From: JBCCXZ01 sp965228005
Lineage (GTDB): Bacteria > Planctomycetota > Planctomycetia > Pirellulales > Lacipirellulaceae
Length of the DNA stretch: 64,000 bases
Direction: 5' to 3'
Assembly (NCBI GenBank): GCA_965228005.1
Contig: CBDDGV010000001.1
Span: forward strand, 496,001 to 560,000
A program made the position numbers and the translations under genes. The number at the start of each line of letters is the position of its first letter. Positions within the stretch are counted from its first letter, which is position 1. Positions 36,867-46,397 of the stretch are shown one piece after another. The notes under the pieces are model-generated. The model did no database searches. It saw only the letters and a list, made by a program, of their open reading frames with translations, and was not told where the DNA came from.

Positions 36867-38537
36867 TTACTGATCTATTCGGTAGCGAGAGAGGAGGTAG
36901 TCGGTGACGCTGCGGTATTCAACGTCATCCAAGACCGTGTCGAAGATGAGGATTTCGTGGATATCACCACGGAAGAAAGCGTACAGGTTCTCCTCAAGGC
37001 CGTGCCCGCCGATCGTCCTTGGAGAACTAACTCGGGCGCTCAGCGGAGCAGAAGTAGCGGCAGACTCGCGGCCGTCCATTCGTAGTTCCGCTCGGTCGGC
37101 AGGCACATCGTAGGTATACGCGAGCAGAGTCGGGAGGCCGCGAGGAGCCCCGGGCAGGTCGATCTCGCCTGTTGTGATCTCGGTGCCCAGCGCGTTAGCC
37201 GCCCACAGCCCCGCGTACACCTCTTGCGAGTGCCGAATGGACATCTCAATCGTGGGGGCGTAGCCGCCGAAGTTCAGGATCTGACCGTCCCAGTAGGAAT
37301 CGTTTTGCCCTTCAACAGACGGGGTACAGACGACGAAGATCGAGACCTGGTCGCCGGTCGCAATGGTGTCCGTAGTCAACCGAGTCGACTCGCCGTTGAA
37401 GCGAACGCCGGGCATCCCGTGCCCGCTGTCTTCGATCCACAGAGGCTGATGCTCCGGCGTGAACTGACAGGCGTCGTTGCTGATCCGGTTGTCTCCGACG
37501 CAGATGTCCTTCCACACGCTGACCCGGTTCTCCGGGCCGCGTTTGACCAGAAGCTCAGCCGTTACCCAGAACTCGAGGTCCCGAACAACCGGCAGCCCCG
37601 GCAACTGATCGCGTGACAGCCTCGGGGTGATGTTCCTGGCGAACCGCTCGGGCGAGGCGCTGATCTTCTCGCCGACTCTCCCGTCGCCTGCAAACCGGAC
37701 GGCGTCCAGTTTCCGTGCATGGATTGCCTCGCCCTGAAGCTGGCCATCGGCAAGCCGCGCACGCGCCACCACGTCCCCCTCGAGTACGTGGACTTCCGTC
37801 GAATCATCGACATCAACATCCAACGCGAACTCGGTTCCCAGGTCGACAACCTTCGCGTTCGGGGTGGAAACGGTGTAGCCCCGCGCCCACTCCGGCACCA
37901 CGGCGGTCATCTTGCCGAACTCCAGTTCGGCCTCCATTCCCGAGAGCGGATAGAACCTCGCGGGGCCTTGGAGAATGACCTTGGCGCCGCTCGTAAAGGT
38001 CAACTGGACTAGCCCCTCTTGGAGGTCTAGACAGTCGCCATGAAATAGCGTTTCCCCAAACTCTTTGGGCTCTGATTCGGGCTGCCAACGGCAGTCGACG
38101 AGCTCGGTTATCCTCGCCGCGGGGTTGGGCTCGGGCTCACCTTCCTCTGCCGGGGCGGTAGCCACGGAGTCTTGCAGGGAACGCACCTCATCGAGCCAGC
38201 TAAGGGAGGTGATGGCGTAAGTCGTCAGGCAAACCAGAATCCCAGCGGCCAGCAATGCTCGTGGAGAACGGATCAGATTCTGGAGAACGCCCGGTTGCTC
38301 TGCCTCAGTCTCGCCGTGGCTGCTGAACCCATCAGCAATCAGAGCGGTAGAGGGGTCGGTCTGGCTACTGACGCAATGCAGCGTGGCGTGCATATCTCGA
38401 TAACGGACAAAGGTCCGTAGCGCGTCCTCGTCAGACTTCAGGATCTCTGCAAGCTTGCGGACGTCATCGACCGCCGCTTTGCCTGAACAGGTAGCGTCGA
38501 TCAGTTTGATAAGCGTCTGTTGGTCGATGCTCTTCAT
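36867..38537 (-). CDS. FecR-LamG membrane protein, probable anti-sigma factor/sensor
   Basis: A 556-residue protein. The N-terminal 90 residues are a cytoplasmic zinc-free anti-sigma-like helical region, followed by one transmembrane helix (about 92-112), a FecR domain (GDCLDLQEGLVQLTFTSGAKVILQGP, DLGTEFALDV) and a C-terminal LamG-like lectin domain of about 200 residues. Such FecR-LamG proteins follow ECF sigma factors in planctomycetes and are thought to couple an extracellular signal to sigma release. It lies 39 bases after the sigma gene. Start taken at the ATG at 38537 rather than the GTG just before it. Confidence 0.85.
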   Translation of the reverse strand: MKSIDQQTLIKLIDATCSGKAAVDDVRKLAEILKSDEDALRTFVRYRDMHATLHCVSSQTDPSTALIADGFSSHGETEAEQPGVLQNLIRSPRALLAAGILVCLTTYAITSLSWLDEVRSLQDSVATAPAEEGEPEPNPAARITELVDCRWQPESEPKEFGETLFHGDCLDLQEGLVQLTFTSGAKVILQGPARFYPLSGMEAELEFGKMTAVVPEWARGYTVSTPNAKVVDLGTEFALDVDVDDSTEVHVLEGDVVARARLADGQLQGEAIHARKLDAVRFAGDGRVGEKISASPERFARNITPRLSRDQLPGLPVVRDLEFWVTAELLVKRGPENRVSVWKDICVGDNRISNDACQFTPEHQPLWIEDSGHGMPGVRFNGESTRLTTDTIATGDQVSIFVVCTPSVEGQNDSYWDGQILNFGGYAPTIEMSIRHSQEVYAGLWAANALGTEITTGEIDLPGAPRGLPTLLAYTYDVPADRAELRMDGRESAATSAPLSARVSSPRTIGGHGLEENLYAFFRGDIHEILIFDTVLDDVEYRSVTDYLLSRYRIDQ

Positions 38538-38576
38538 CACAACGCTCGTTTCAAGACCGTGCGAACTGCGGCGGGT

Positions 38577-39137
38577 TCATGCGTTCGATTGCTCTTGGGC
38601 AAGACGCCTGTCGATACATGAATGGAGCGCAGCACGCGCTCGTTGCAGCAACTTGTAGATCCCGTCGACGCTCCTGTTGTGCTTTTCTGCGATCTGCTTC
38701 ACGCTGCTCTTCTGCCAGTAGTAGTCTCGCAGCACGTCTCTCCGGACTTTGGGCAGTTCCTCAAGACAACGAGAGAGAGCAAGGCGCCGCATCTCCAGGA
38801 CGTTGCTCTCTTCTTCTCGCATCCATTCCCGCGAAATCAGGTGGATCACCTCGTCGCCCAGGGCGTGCTGGTTTGTTTTGCTCTTTCTCCGCGCGTTGAG
38901 TACTTTGTAGAAGGCTATCTGGTTGCCCCAGGCAACGAAGCGATCAATGTCCGGCTCCCCCGTTTGAGTGGAGAGGAACTCCTCGAACTTGTCCCACATC
39001 ACCATCGTGGTTTCCTGCAAGATCTCTTCCGCGTCCTCAACGGAAAAGAGAAGCGTCACTAAGTAACTCAGGATCCGCCGTTGGCTCGCCACCAGCAGTC
39101 GGAGGAATACCGATTCATTCGGTTCTGCTTTCTCCAT
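38577..39137 (-). CDS. ECF sigma factor, planctomycete/Verrucomicrobia type
   Basis: A 186-residue sigma-70-family protein with region 2 (ILSYLVTLLFSVEDAEEILQETTM ... DRFVAWGNQIAFYKVLN) and region 4 (LPKVRRDVLRDYYWQKSSVKQIAEKHNRSVDGIYKLLQRA). This is the short sigma class paired with FecR-LamG partners. It heads the long minus-strand run and is divergent from a GH30 gene, so it probably controls both arms. The ATG at 39137 has GGGAAG just upstream; a GTG at 39149 is the alternative start. Confidence 0.9.
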   Translation of the reverse strand: MEKAEPNESVFLRLLVASQRRILSYLVTLLFSVEDAEEILQETTMVMWDKFEEFLSTQTGEPDIDRFVAWGNQIAFYKVLNARRKSKTNQHALGDEVIHLISREWMREEESNVLEMRRLALSRCLEELPKVRRDVLRDYYWQKSSVKQIAEKHNRSVDGIYKLLQRARAALHSCIDRRLAQEQSNA

Positions 39138-39242
39138 GCGACTTCCCACCGAAAAAGTCGGGCGGCCCCTGATCTTCGCGGCCCAAGCAACGTGCCGGGT
39201 TTTCGTCAGACCGCTCGTTTTTGCAGTTCGCTCAGTAGTTTA

Positions 39243-39269
39243 GTGTCCAAAATTCAGGCAATTGGACAC
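39243..39269. promoter_or_regulatory. Operator-like inverted repeat between the sigma gene and the GH30 gene
   Basis: A perfect 8-bp dyad, GTGTCCAA at 39243-39250 and TTGGACAC at 39262-39269, with an 11-base spacer. It lies in the 297-base divergent intergenic region, so it could bind a dimeric regulator acting on both promoters. The spacing is too long for a terminator and no T-run follows. No regulator gene of the classic operator-binding type is next to it. Confidence 0.4.
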
Positions 39270-39434
39270 ACCAATTACGCGAGGCAAGGATTGCTCCAGG
39301 TCGGAATCGTGAGTTCCGGTAGGCTGAATGGCAGACACCTTTTCTTTGTGCGGCTACAGTGCCTAGTGGCGGCATCAGCCCAGGCACAGTGGTCCCCTGC
39401 AAATCATGCACAAATGCTGAGACTCGGAGAGGGA

Positions 39435-42350
39435 ATGCGGGGAACGTGCAGTCTGGTTCTCGCGCTACTGCTTAGCGCGGTAGCGTCTTTCTGGCCTGCC
39501 AAGGCCCATGCCGTAGATGTGGGAACATCGGAACCGTACCGCGAGCAGCAGTTCGAGGCCTGGGGGACGTCGCTCGCGTGGTGGTCCAATGGTGTGGGCG
39601 GCTGGAACGACACCCAGGCCCGGTCTGAGGTTGTGAATCTGTTCTTCGACCAGGCAAACGGGCTTGGCCTGAACTACGCCCGCTACAACATCGGCGGCGG
39701 GCAGAACCGACTGCTCGCGGGCAACTTCCGCCCAGGAGCCCTCGTCCCCGGTTGGGTCCCCACGGCTCCAACGAGTGTCTCCGATACGAGCACCTGGCAG
39801 TGGGACTGGAACGCCGACCCTCGCCAGCGTGCCATCCTCGACGAAGCCATGACTCTGGGCGTCGACATCGTCGATGCCTCGCTCTACTCAGCGCCCTTCT
39901 GGATGACGATCAGCCAAGACACCGCCGGTTCGGTGACGGGCGACGACAACATACTCCAGGAGCACGTCGATGAGTTCGCCCACTACCAGACGGAAGTCGT
40001 GAAGCACTTTCACGACAACCTGGGAGTTCGCTTTGAAGTTCTCTCTCCCATGAACGAACCGAACGCGACATGGTGGCAGGCCGGCGGCCAGCAAGAGGGG
40101 ATGCATGTCTCGAGGGGTTTCAACCAGCGCCTGCTCGTCGAGGCGGTTGGCAACTCCTTGGCCCAGAAAGGGCTCGACACGGGAGTCGTTGCCCCGGATG
40201 AGTTTGCGTCTAGCTGGAGCCTGGATTCGTACAACCAATTCAACTCCTACACCAAGAGCTTCATCAAACAAATCGACACGCATACCTACGGCGGCAGCGG
40301 GAATAACTCCTCCGCGGCTATGACGCAGCTGCGAGGAGTCGCGGCCGCCGACGGCAAGAAACTCTACCAGAGCGAGTACGGCAACAACTCGACGACAGCA
40401 CTTCTCGGCGGCATCGGTCTCGCTGAACGCATCACCCAAGATATCAACATCCTAGGCGTCCAGGGCTGGGCGTACTGGCAAGTGGTCGAACCGGAAGAGC
40501 TCTCCGGTGCGGGTTGGGGGCTCGCTTGGGCAGGCTATGACCAAACCGATTCGGACTACACCATCCGCAAGCAGTATCACGTGATGAGGCAATTCTCGTC
40601 GCACATACGCCCCGGGTCCCACATCCTCTCGACCACTGCTTCGGCTGACACTGTAGCTGCCTACGACCCTGTGACCGAAACCACAACGCTCGTCGTGACC
40701 AACTCGGGGTCGTCCACTTCGAGCAAGACATTCGACCTGTTGGACGGGGCTCCTTCCTACAGCCGGGTCATCCAAACCGGGAACTCTACGAACTACCTGA
40801 GCCTAGGCCCCGCGTCGATTACCGGCTCGCAGGTTTCGTACAGCGCACCGGGCCCCTCGGTGACGACCATTGTTCTGCACAAGAAGCCCAACCTAATCCA
40901 GAATCCAAGTTTCAACTTGGGGCCTTCGAATCCGGGAGCCACATCCATTCCTGGCAACTGGACGGCGACCGGTGCGGCCAGCTTCTCGGCCGCTAACAAT
41001 ACGGGAGACGGTTCGGGAGGCGGAGAACTGGGGACCAATACGGTCGGCTCTTCCGGAGCAATCTGGCAGGACGGCATCGGCGACTCGGCCGTTGACTCGA
41101 CCGGCATTGCCTACCAGTTCTCGATCGACGCGCTCTTCGAAGAGCAGGGGTTCCTGGAATACGACGCCGACACTCACCTCGCCTTGGAGTTCTACGGCGC
41201 CGATGGCACTACACTCGTACACTCCGACGTGCTGGACTACGCCACCCCTCTCCGTTCGCCTTTCGAAGACTCCCAGTGGCGGACGCAGCGTACCGAAATC
41301 GTCATGGCCCCAGCGGGGACACGCTTCGTTCGGCCGGTCGTTCGCTTCGACAACGTACAAAGCGGTAGCAACAGCACCGTCGACCTCGATAACGCCTACC
41401 TGCAGACGGTGAAGTACGTACCCCGCGGCAGGCACTGGAACGTCGACGGCAATGCCAGCCTTTCCGCTCCGGAGAATTGGGTACAGAACGCAAGCACGGA
41501 AGAGAATTCCAATCTCTACTTCGGCCCGGTAATCTCCCAGCCGACTACGATCAGCCTGACTGTAGACGAAACCGTACGCTCGGTTACGTTCGACAGCGGA
41601 CTGCCGTACCGGTTGACTGGCAGTTCAAAACTGATTTTCGATGCACTTCCCGGGGAGACGAGCCTTATCGACGTTCGCTCTGGAGTCCATATTATTGCTT
41701 CTCCTGTCGATCTCCTAGCAGACGCCCAACTTCAGCTACTCGACAGCGCGTCTCTCTCGATGCTTGGACAGTTCGATCTCGCAGGAAACGATCTCATAAA
41801 ACAAGGGCCGGGCGACATCACGTTCTCGGGCGGCCTCTTGATGGGCGGGGGAACACTCTCTCTATTTGCTGAAGATTCGGCCACAATAGCACTATCGCCG
41901 GTCTCTGTCCTGGACGGCACTATCGACGTTCTCTTGACGCCTGGCCACACTCCTCAGCTCGGAGAAACCTTCGAGCTCGTTTCCTACACTGGCGCCGCAC
42001 AGCAGTTTGCGGCTATCAGCCTTCCTAACCTGCCGTTAGGCCTAGACTGGCAGGTGGACTACGGCGCCTCGCTCTTGACTGCGACTATCGTCACTGCCGG
42101 GCAGCCTGGCGACTTCGACGGAGACTTTGATGTGGACGTCTCGGACCTGATGTTATGGCAGAGAGGTGGATCGCCGGACCCGCTGAGTCCAAGCGATCTC
42201 CAGGACTGGGTTGACCACTTCGGTGTAGATTCGCCGTCTGTGGTGCTTACCGTGCCCGAACCCCAATCCATTGTTCCGGCGGCTTTGCTCCTCGCGGCAG
42301 TTTTTCGGCTACGACTCTCCGAACGTCGAGGATTTACTCAAAACTCGTAG
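39435..42350 (+). CDS. Surface-anchored GH30-like glycosidase with PEP-CTERM
   Basis: A 971-residue exported protein. Signal peptide ends near KAHA; the catalytic domain starts with QQFEAWGTSLAWW, has RYNIGGG, acid/base Glu in SPMNEPNATWW and a nucleophile Glu in YQSEYGNN, all as in GH30 endo-beta-1,6-galactanase-like enzymes. The middle holds a carbohydrate-binding-like jelly roll (IQNPSFNLGPSNPG) and an autotransporter-like beta stretch, followed by a dockerin-like repeat (GDFDGDFDVDVSDLMLW) and a PEP-CTERM tail. The ATG at 39435 has GGAGAGGG before it; the frame extends upstream to 39081 without a better start. Divergent from the ECF sigma gene. Confidence 0.87.
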   Translation: MRGTCSLVLALLLSAVASFWPAKAHAVDVGTSEPYREQQFEAWGTSLAWWSNGVGGWNDTQARSEVVNLFFDQANGLGLNYARYNIGGGQNRLLAGNFRPGALVPGWVPTAPTSVSDTSTWQWDWNADPRQRAILDEAMTLGVDIVDASLYSAPFWMTISQDTAGSVTGDDNILQEHVDEFAHYQTEVVKHFHDNLGVRFEVLSPMNEPNATWWQAGGQQEGMHVSRGFNQRLLVEAVGNSLAQKGLDTGVVAPDEFASSWSLDSYNQFNSYTKSFIKQIDTHTYGGSGNNSSAAMTQLRGVAAADGKKLYQSEYGNNSTTALLGGIGLAERITQDINILGVQGWAYWQVVEPEELSGAGWGLAWAGYDQTDSDYTIRKQYHVMRQFSSHIRPGSHILSTTASADTVAAYDPVTETTTLVVTNSGSSTSSKTFDLLDGAPSYSRVIQTGNSTNYLSLGPASITGSQVSYSAPGPSVTTIVLHKKPNLIQNPSFNLGPSNPGATSIPGNWTATGAASFSAANNTGDGSGGGELGTNTVGSSGAIWQDGIGDSAVDSTGIAYQFSIDALFEEQGFLEYDADTHLALEFYGADGTTLVHSDVLDYATPLRSPFEDSQWRTQRTEIVMAPAGTRFVRPVVRFDNVQSGSNSTVDLDNAYLQTVKYVPRGRHWNVDGNASLSAPENWVQNASTEENSNLYFGPVISQPTTISLTVDETVRSVTFDSGLPYRLTGSSKLIFDALPGETSLIDVRSGVHIIASPVDLLADAQLQLLDSASLSMLGQFDLAGNDLIKQGPGDITFSGGLLMGGGTLSLFAEDSATIALSPVSVLDGTIDVLLTPGHTPQLGETFELVSYTGAAQQFAAISLPNLPLGLDWQVDYGASLLTATIVTAGQPGDFDGDFDVDVSDLMLWQRGGSPDPLSPSDLQDWVDHFGVDSPSVVLTVPEPQSIVPAALLLAAVFRLRLSERRGFTQNS

Positions 42351-42505
42351 ATTTATTGACCAACTCGCCCCTTAGCAGACACAGCTGTAGTAGGGGCGAA
42401 TCCCCGGGGGCCGGAGCTTTTTGAGCGTCGAACCCCGCACAGTGTGCGTTGCTTCTCTTCTTCTGAGTCCTCATCCACGATTCCTGTTTCTGGAGGTGCG
42501 AACTA

Positions 42506-43204
42506 ATGAAGTTCCACAGGCTTTCTCTTTTCTTGGTAGCTACGGTTGCTTTCGGCGCGCCCCAAGCGTTCGCCGTTTCGTTAAGTCCGGCAGACATCAA
42601 TGGCGGAGACTCCAGCACCACAAGTTTTACGGACGGGAGTATCACGCTGACGCCATTCATCGGTGCGGCCCCCTCCACGTTCAACGCTAACCCAACCCGG
42701 CTTGGCAATGACGATCAGGGGACCAACGCCTCCGCCTTCAATGATCCGGATACGGACCCAAACAACGGCAATGAGGAGACCCTCGAGTTCCAGTTCTCCC
42801 CGTTGGTTGGCCTCAGTCAGATCGCTTTCGATTTTTCTCGCGCTGACGGCCCCGGGCCAGACAGCGGCGTGTCGATCTCCGGATTTGCCTCCAACCCATT
42901 CGTTTCGTTTTTTGACCCCAACTTCGGCGGCAATCCAGGGTTCTCCTCGACTTACGACGGAGGAACGGGCACCGTCTCCTTTGATCTGCCATTCGCCTTG
43001 GCCTTCGTGGGGCAGGACATCGAGATCAACTTTGCTAGCCCGAACGCGAGCGCAGGGCAGACATTGTTGCTAAGAGTCACGGACGAAGACGAAGCAGGCG
43101 CCCAGCTAGCCATTACGAACATCAGCTACGAAGCAATCCCGGAACCGGCGTCCTTAAGTCTGCTGGCGATTGGGTTCGCAGCAGTTCTTCGTCGACAGCG
43201 TTAG
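42506..43204 (+). CDS. PEP-CTERM protein, paralogue 1 of a local family
   Basis: A 232-residue exported protein: signal peptide ending in FAVS, then a beta-rich domain and a PEP-CTERM tail (IPEPASLSLLAIGFAAV...RRQR). The domain contains LTPFIGAAPSTFNAN, DDQGTNASAFNDPDTDPNN and SAGQTLLLRVTDEDEAGAQ, all repeated in the protein at 43470-44414 and in weaker form at 46398-47288. It lacks the dockerin-like repeat present in both relatives. A GGAGGTG Shine-Dalgarno precedes the ATG. Function unknown; surface exposure expected. Confidence 0.85.
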   Translation: MKFHRLSLFLVATVAFGAPQAFAVSLSPADINGGDSSTTSFTDGSITLTPFIGAAPSTFNANPTRLGNDDQGTNASAFNDPDTDPNNGNEETLEFQFSPLVGLSQIAFDFSRADGPGPDSGVSISGFASNPFVSFFDPNFGGNPGFSSTYDGGTGTVSFDLPFALAFVGQDIEINFASPNASAGQTLLLRVTDEDEAGAQLAITNISYEAIPEPASLSLLAIGFAAVLRRQR

Positions 43205-43230
43205 ATTCTGCGAGAGTAACCGAGCCTTTT

Positions 43231-43259
43231 CGCCGGCGTCGCTGGAAGCGACGCCGGCG
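43231..43259 (+). terminator. Strong hairpin after the PEP-CTERM gene
   Basis: Perfect 12-bp stem (43231-43242 with 43248-43259) and a 5-base loop, 27 bases after the stop codon. There is no T-run after it on the plus strand, so it may be a transcript-stabilising hairpin or an attenuator rather than a full intrinsic terminator. Confidence 0.55.
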
Positions 43260-43469
43260 CACTGCTGAAGGCAGAAACGCTTAGGGAGGTGGCCTCAGCA
43301 GGAATTGGTTTGTGATAGCCGACTCGGCCGATCCTGTTGTCAACCTACGACCGATTGAGACCTTGGCATCGTGGATTTCCGCTGAATCGGCTACTTGCTC
43401 AACACTGCATGCCGCACATTATAACCGCTCTGTGATTCGTCAGAGCAACGACTTTGGAGGATTCATCTG

Positions 43470-44414
43470 GTGAAAGGCGCTATCAAGAGCTCTTGCTGGG
43501 CATTCGGCCCGCTAGCTGTACTTGCGGTAACCACTTCCGCGTTGTCCGTTGAAATCACGCTGACGCCAGGCGACATCAACGGTTTGGATACCAATACGAC
43601 CTCCTTCAGTACTGGTAGCGGCATCGGCTCCCCTGGCGACTTGACACTTACGCCGCTAATCGGCAACACGCCGGCCACATTCAACGACAACGCGACCCGA
43701 CTCGGCATTGATGACCAGGGCACGAATGCTGCTGCTTTCAATGATCCTGATACGGACCCCAACAACGGCAACGAGGAAAAGCTGCGTTTTGAGTTTGGAT
43801 CGGCCGGCCTCACGCAGATCGACTTCGACTTCGCACGGGCCGACGGCGGGACCGCAGACGACGGGCTCACCATCACCGGCTTCCTGGCCGACCCAGGAGT
43901 GACGGTCTCTGTGCCGGAATTCACTCCTGTCTTCGACGCCCTGTCTGGCGACCTTTTTCTTGAGCTTCCAGTCGGCATCTCCTTCGTAAGCCCCGACGTA
44001 TCTATCTTCTTTGGAAACCCCTCAGCATCAGAAGGCCAGACACTCGAACTGCGAGTCACTGACACCGATCAAGCGGGAGCGCAGTTCCCGATCACGCTAA
44101 TCGCATACGAAGACAGCCCTTCTTCGCTGGGAGACGTCGACGGTGATGGCGATGTCGACTTCGTTGAGACCGACATGGATATGATCAGCGACTTCGACAT
44201 CATCCGCGACAACTTCTACAACACAGGAGTAACGCCAAGCCAGGGCGACCTGAACGGAGACGGCACTGTCACAATAGCTGACTTTAATATCTGGAACGCA
44301 GCGTTCTCCGGTGGAGCAATCTCCCCGGCACTGCTCTTTGTGCCTGAGCCAGCCTCAATGACATTCCTCGTGGTTGGTTGCATCATGCTTAGCACCTCCC
44401 GCGGTCGTCGCTAG
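43470..44414 (+). CDS. PEP-CTERM protein with dockerin-like repeat, paralogue 2
   Basis: A 314-residue exported protein. The N-terminal domain (about 25-210) closely matches the preceding gene, sharing GIDDQGTNAAAFNDPDTDP and the EGQTLELRVTDTDQAGAQ block. It adds a dockerin-like Ca-binding pair (DVDGDGDVDFVETD...GDLNGDGTVTIADFN) before the PEP-CTERM tail (VPEPASMTFLVVGC...SRGRR). The start is read as GTG at 43470 preceded by GGAGG. Tandem duplication with the previous gene is evident; function unknown. Confidence 0.85.
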   Translation: MKGAIKSSCWAFGPLAVLAVTTSALSVEITLTPGDINGLDTNTTSFSTGSGIGSPGDLTLTPLIGNTPATFNDNATRLGIDDQGTNAAAFNDPDTDPNNGNEEKLRFEFGSAGLTQIDFDFARADGGTADDGLTITGFLADPGVTVSVPEFTPVFDALSGDLFLELPVGISFVSPDVSIFFGNPSASEGQTLELRVTDTDQAGAQFPITLIAYEDSPSSLGDVDGDGDVDFVETDMDMISDFDIIRDNFYNTGVTPSQGDLNGDGTVTIADFNIWNAAFSGGAISPALLFVPEPASMTFLVVGCIMLSTSRGRR

Positions 44415-44497
44415 AGACGGAAGACTACCGAGCCTGCCTTGTGTGGCAACCACGACTTTCCACCTGAGCGATACTCAACACACATACACCGGGGTAA

Positions 44498-46336
44498 GTG
44501 ATGAAGAAGTACTCTTCCAGAACCAGCAACACAATCAGTCTTGCGGTGGCGGCATTGCTGATGGCAGCTGTCGCCCCTCGGCTCAGCCTGGCGCAGGTCA
44601 ACGACGTCGAGTGGATCCCGACCGGCGTCGGAAACTACAACACGGGCGGGAATTGGAGCCCGTTCAGCGCCGTGCCCACAGAATCCTTCAACGAAGTTGC
44701 AATCATCAACAACGGCGGAACAGCTGAGCTCAGTGCAGCGGCTGCGGCGAGCCCCGGCGGCATCATTCTTGGCCAAGCAGACGCACTAGGCGGCGCCCTT
44801 CACATCTTGGCCGGCGGCAGTATCACGACGGTCGACAATGGGACGACCGACGGGAACGTTATCGTCGGAGACGGGACACAGAGCGGCGTGCTCACCATCG
44901 ACCGAGGCGGTTCACTGACCACTGAATTGCTCTCAACGTTCCCCGCCGGCGAATCGGCGGTCAACCTGGGCGGCGGAGTTGGCCCCGGGAACGCAACCCT
45001 CGTTTCCGCCGCCGCCGTGCTGCGTGGCGATACTCGCGTTATTGGTAACAACGTCTCATTTACGACCAGCTCGCTTCAGTTTGGTTCAGGCGGTCAAGCC
45101 AATCTAATTGCAGAGATCACTGGAGCCAGTCACTCGGCACTCGTCGTGAATGGCCCCGCACAAATCTCCGACACCTTGACAGTGGAGTTCAGCGGCTTCT
45201 CCCCATCTATCGGCACTTCATGGACGGTGGTCGACGCAGACGCAATCGTAGGCAACTTCACGGACGTGGTTGGCAATGCAGCACTGCCGGCCGGCCAGGG
45301 CTTGGACCTAGAGAAGGTCACCTCTGGAGGCGGCACACAGATCAACGTCTCGCTAGAGAACGTTCTTACCCTGAGCGTCAACCGGGGGTCCGGCCAGACA
45401 ACTATCCAGAACGACTCCGGTTCTTCCATCGCCTTCAACAGCTATACGATCCAATCCCCATCGGGGGCCTTGAACACCGGGGGGTGGAACAGCCTGGCCA
45501 ATCAAGTCGGTGGATTCCAAGAGGCCAATCCTACGAGCAACAGCCTGAGTGAACTCAATCCATCATCGAATGAAGTCGTTGCTGGAAACGGCGGAACGAT
45601 CCCGAATGGGGGCAACATCGGCGCCGCCTATAGCCAGATCGTCCCGGCTTTTGGCACTCCAATCGATGAAGACCTGACATTCACCTACCGCCGAGACGAC
45701 GGGCGTGAGATCTCAGGTCGCGTTGAGTACGAAGGGGACTTGCTGGCAAACAACCTCGTTCTGACGATCGACCCCGCTACGGGGAACGGCCGGATCACAA
45801 ACGATTCCCTAACAAGCCTAAACATCAACGCCTACAGCATTGGCTCTACCTCCGGCTCCTTGCTCACTACTTGGGACAGCCTCCAGGATCAAGGCGACGC
45901 CGATTGGCAAGAAGCGAACCCGTCTGCGAACCGTGTTTCAGAGTTGGAAGGATTGAACCCAAAGCCGCTGGCGGCAGGAGCATTCTTCGACCTGGATGGG
46001 CTGTGGAACACGGCCACGGGAGTACAAGACGTCAGTGATCTTGAGCTCCTTTTCAACGACACAGCGATTGGAGAGCTGGTAGGAGCGGTCGTCTTCGATA
46101 CGATCCCAGCGGTCTCTCCTGGCGACTTCGACGCCGACGGCGACGTCGACATTGCCGACTTGGTGCTTTGGCAGCGAGGCGGTTCGCCGATCCCATTCAG
46201 CGCGGCAGATCTTGCGTCCTGGGAGGCCAATTTCACAGGATCCTCGGTGGCGGCCATCAGCGGAGTACCCGAGCCCGCGTCAATGGCACTTATCACCGCG
46301 GGCCTCTGTGGGTTGCCCTGGCGCCGGCGGGCATAG
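44498..46336 (+). CDS. PEP-CTERM protein with autotransporter-like repeats and two shared modules
   Basis: A 612-residue exported protein. After the signal peptide (ends near LAQ) comes a G/T/N-rich beta-helix-like region of about 250 residues (WIPTGVGNYNTGGNWSP, ILAGGSITTVDNG), then two tandem copies of a module that opens LTLSVNRGSGQ.../LVLTIDPATGN... and contains SPSGALNTGGWNSL/STSGSLLTTWDSL. The same module occurs in both halves of the 8671-11457 protein. A dockerin-like stretch (GDFDADGDVDIADLVLWQ) and a PEP-CTERM tail close the protein. Probably a surface structural or binding protein; exact role unknown. Confidence 0.84.
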   Translation: MMKKYSSRTSNTISLAVAALLMAAVAPRLSLAQVNDVEWIPTGVGNYNTGGNWSPFSAVPTESFNEVAIINNGGTAELSAAAAASPGGIILGQADALGGALHILAGGSITTVDNGTTDGNVIVGDGTQSGVLTIDRGGSLTTELLSTFPAGESAVNLGGGVGPGNATLVSAAAVLRGDTRVIGNNVSFTTSSLQFGSGGQANLIAEITGASHSALVVNGPAQISDTLTVEFSGFSPSIGTSWTVVDADAIVGNFTDVVGNAALPAGQGLDLEKVTSGGGTQINVSLENVLTLSVNRGSGQTTIQNDSGSSIAFNSYTIQSPSGALNTGGWNSLANQVGGFQEANPTSNSLSELNPSSNEVVAGNGGTIPNGGNIGAAYSQIVPAFGTPIDEDLTFTYRRDDGREISGRVEYEGDLLANNLVLTIDPATGNGRITNDSLTSLNINAYSIGSTSGSLLTTWDSLQDQGDADWQEANPSANRVSELEGLNPKPLAAGAFFDLDGLWNTATGVQDVSDLELLFNDTAIGELVGAVVFDTIPAVSPGDFDADGDVDIADLVLWQRGGSPIPFSAADLASWEANFTGSSVAAISGVPEPASMALITAGLCGLPWRRRA

Positions 46337-46397
46337 TTTACCCCTATCCCAATAATATGCTCCACCTAATGAAACACTCGCCGAGGAACGCAAGAAT

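Noticed and set aside
43231..43259. Classical intrinsic terminator
   Set aside because: The stem is perfect, but there is no T-run after it on the plus strand and none on the minus strand; kept only as a terminator-like hairpin with lower confidence.
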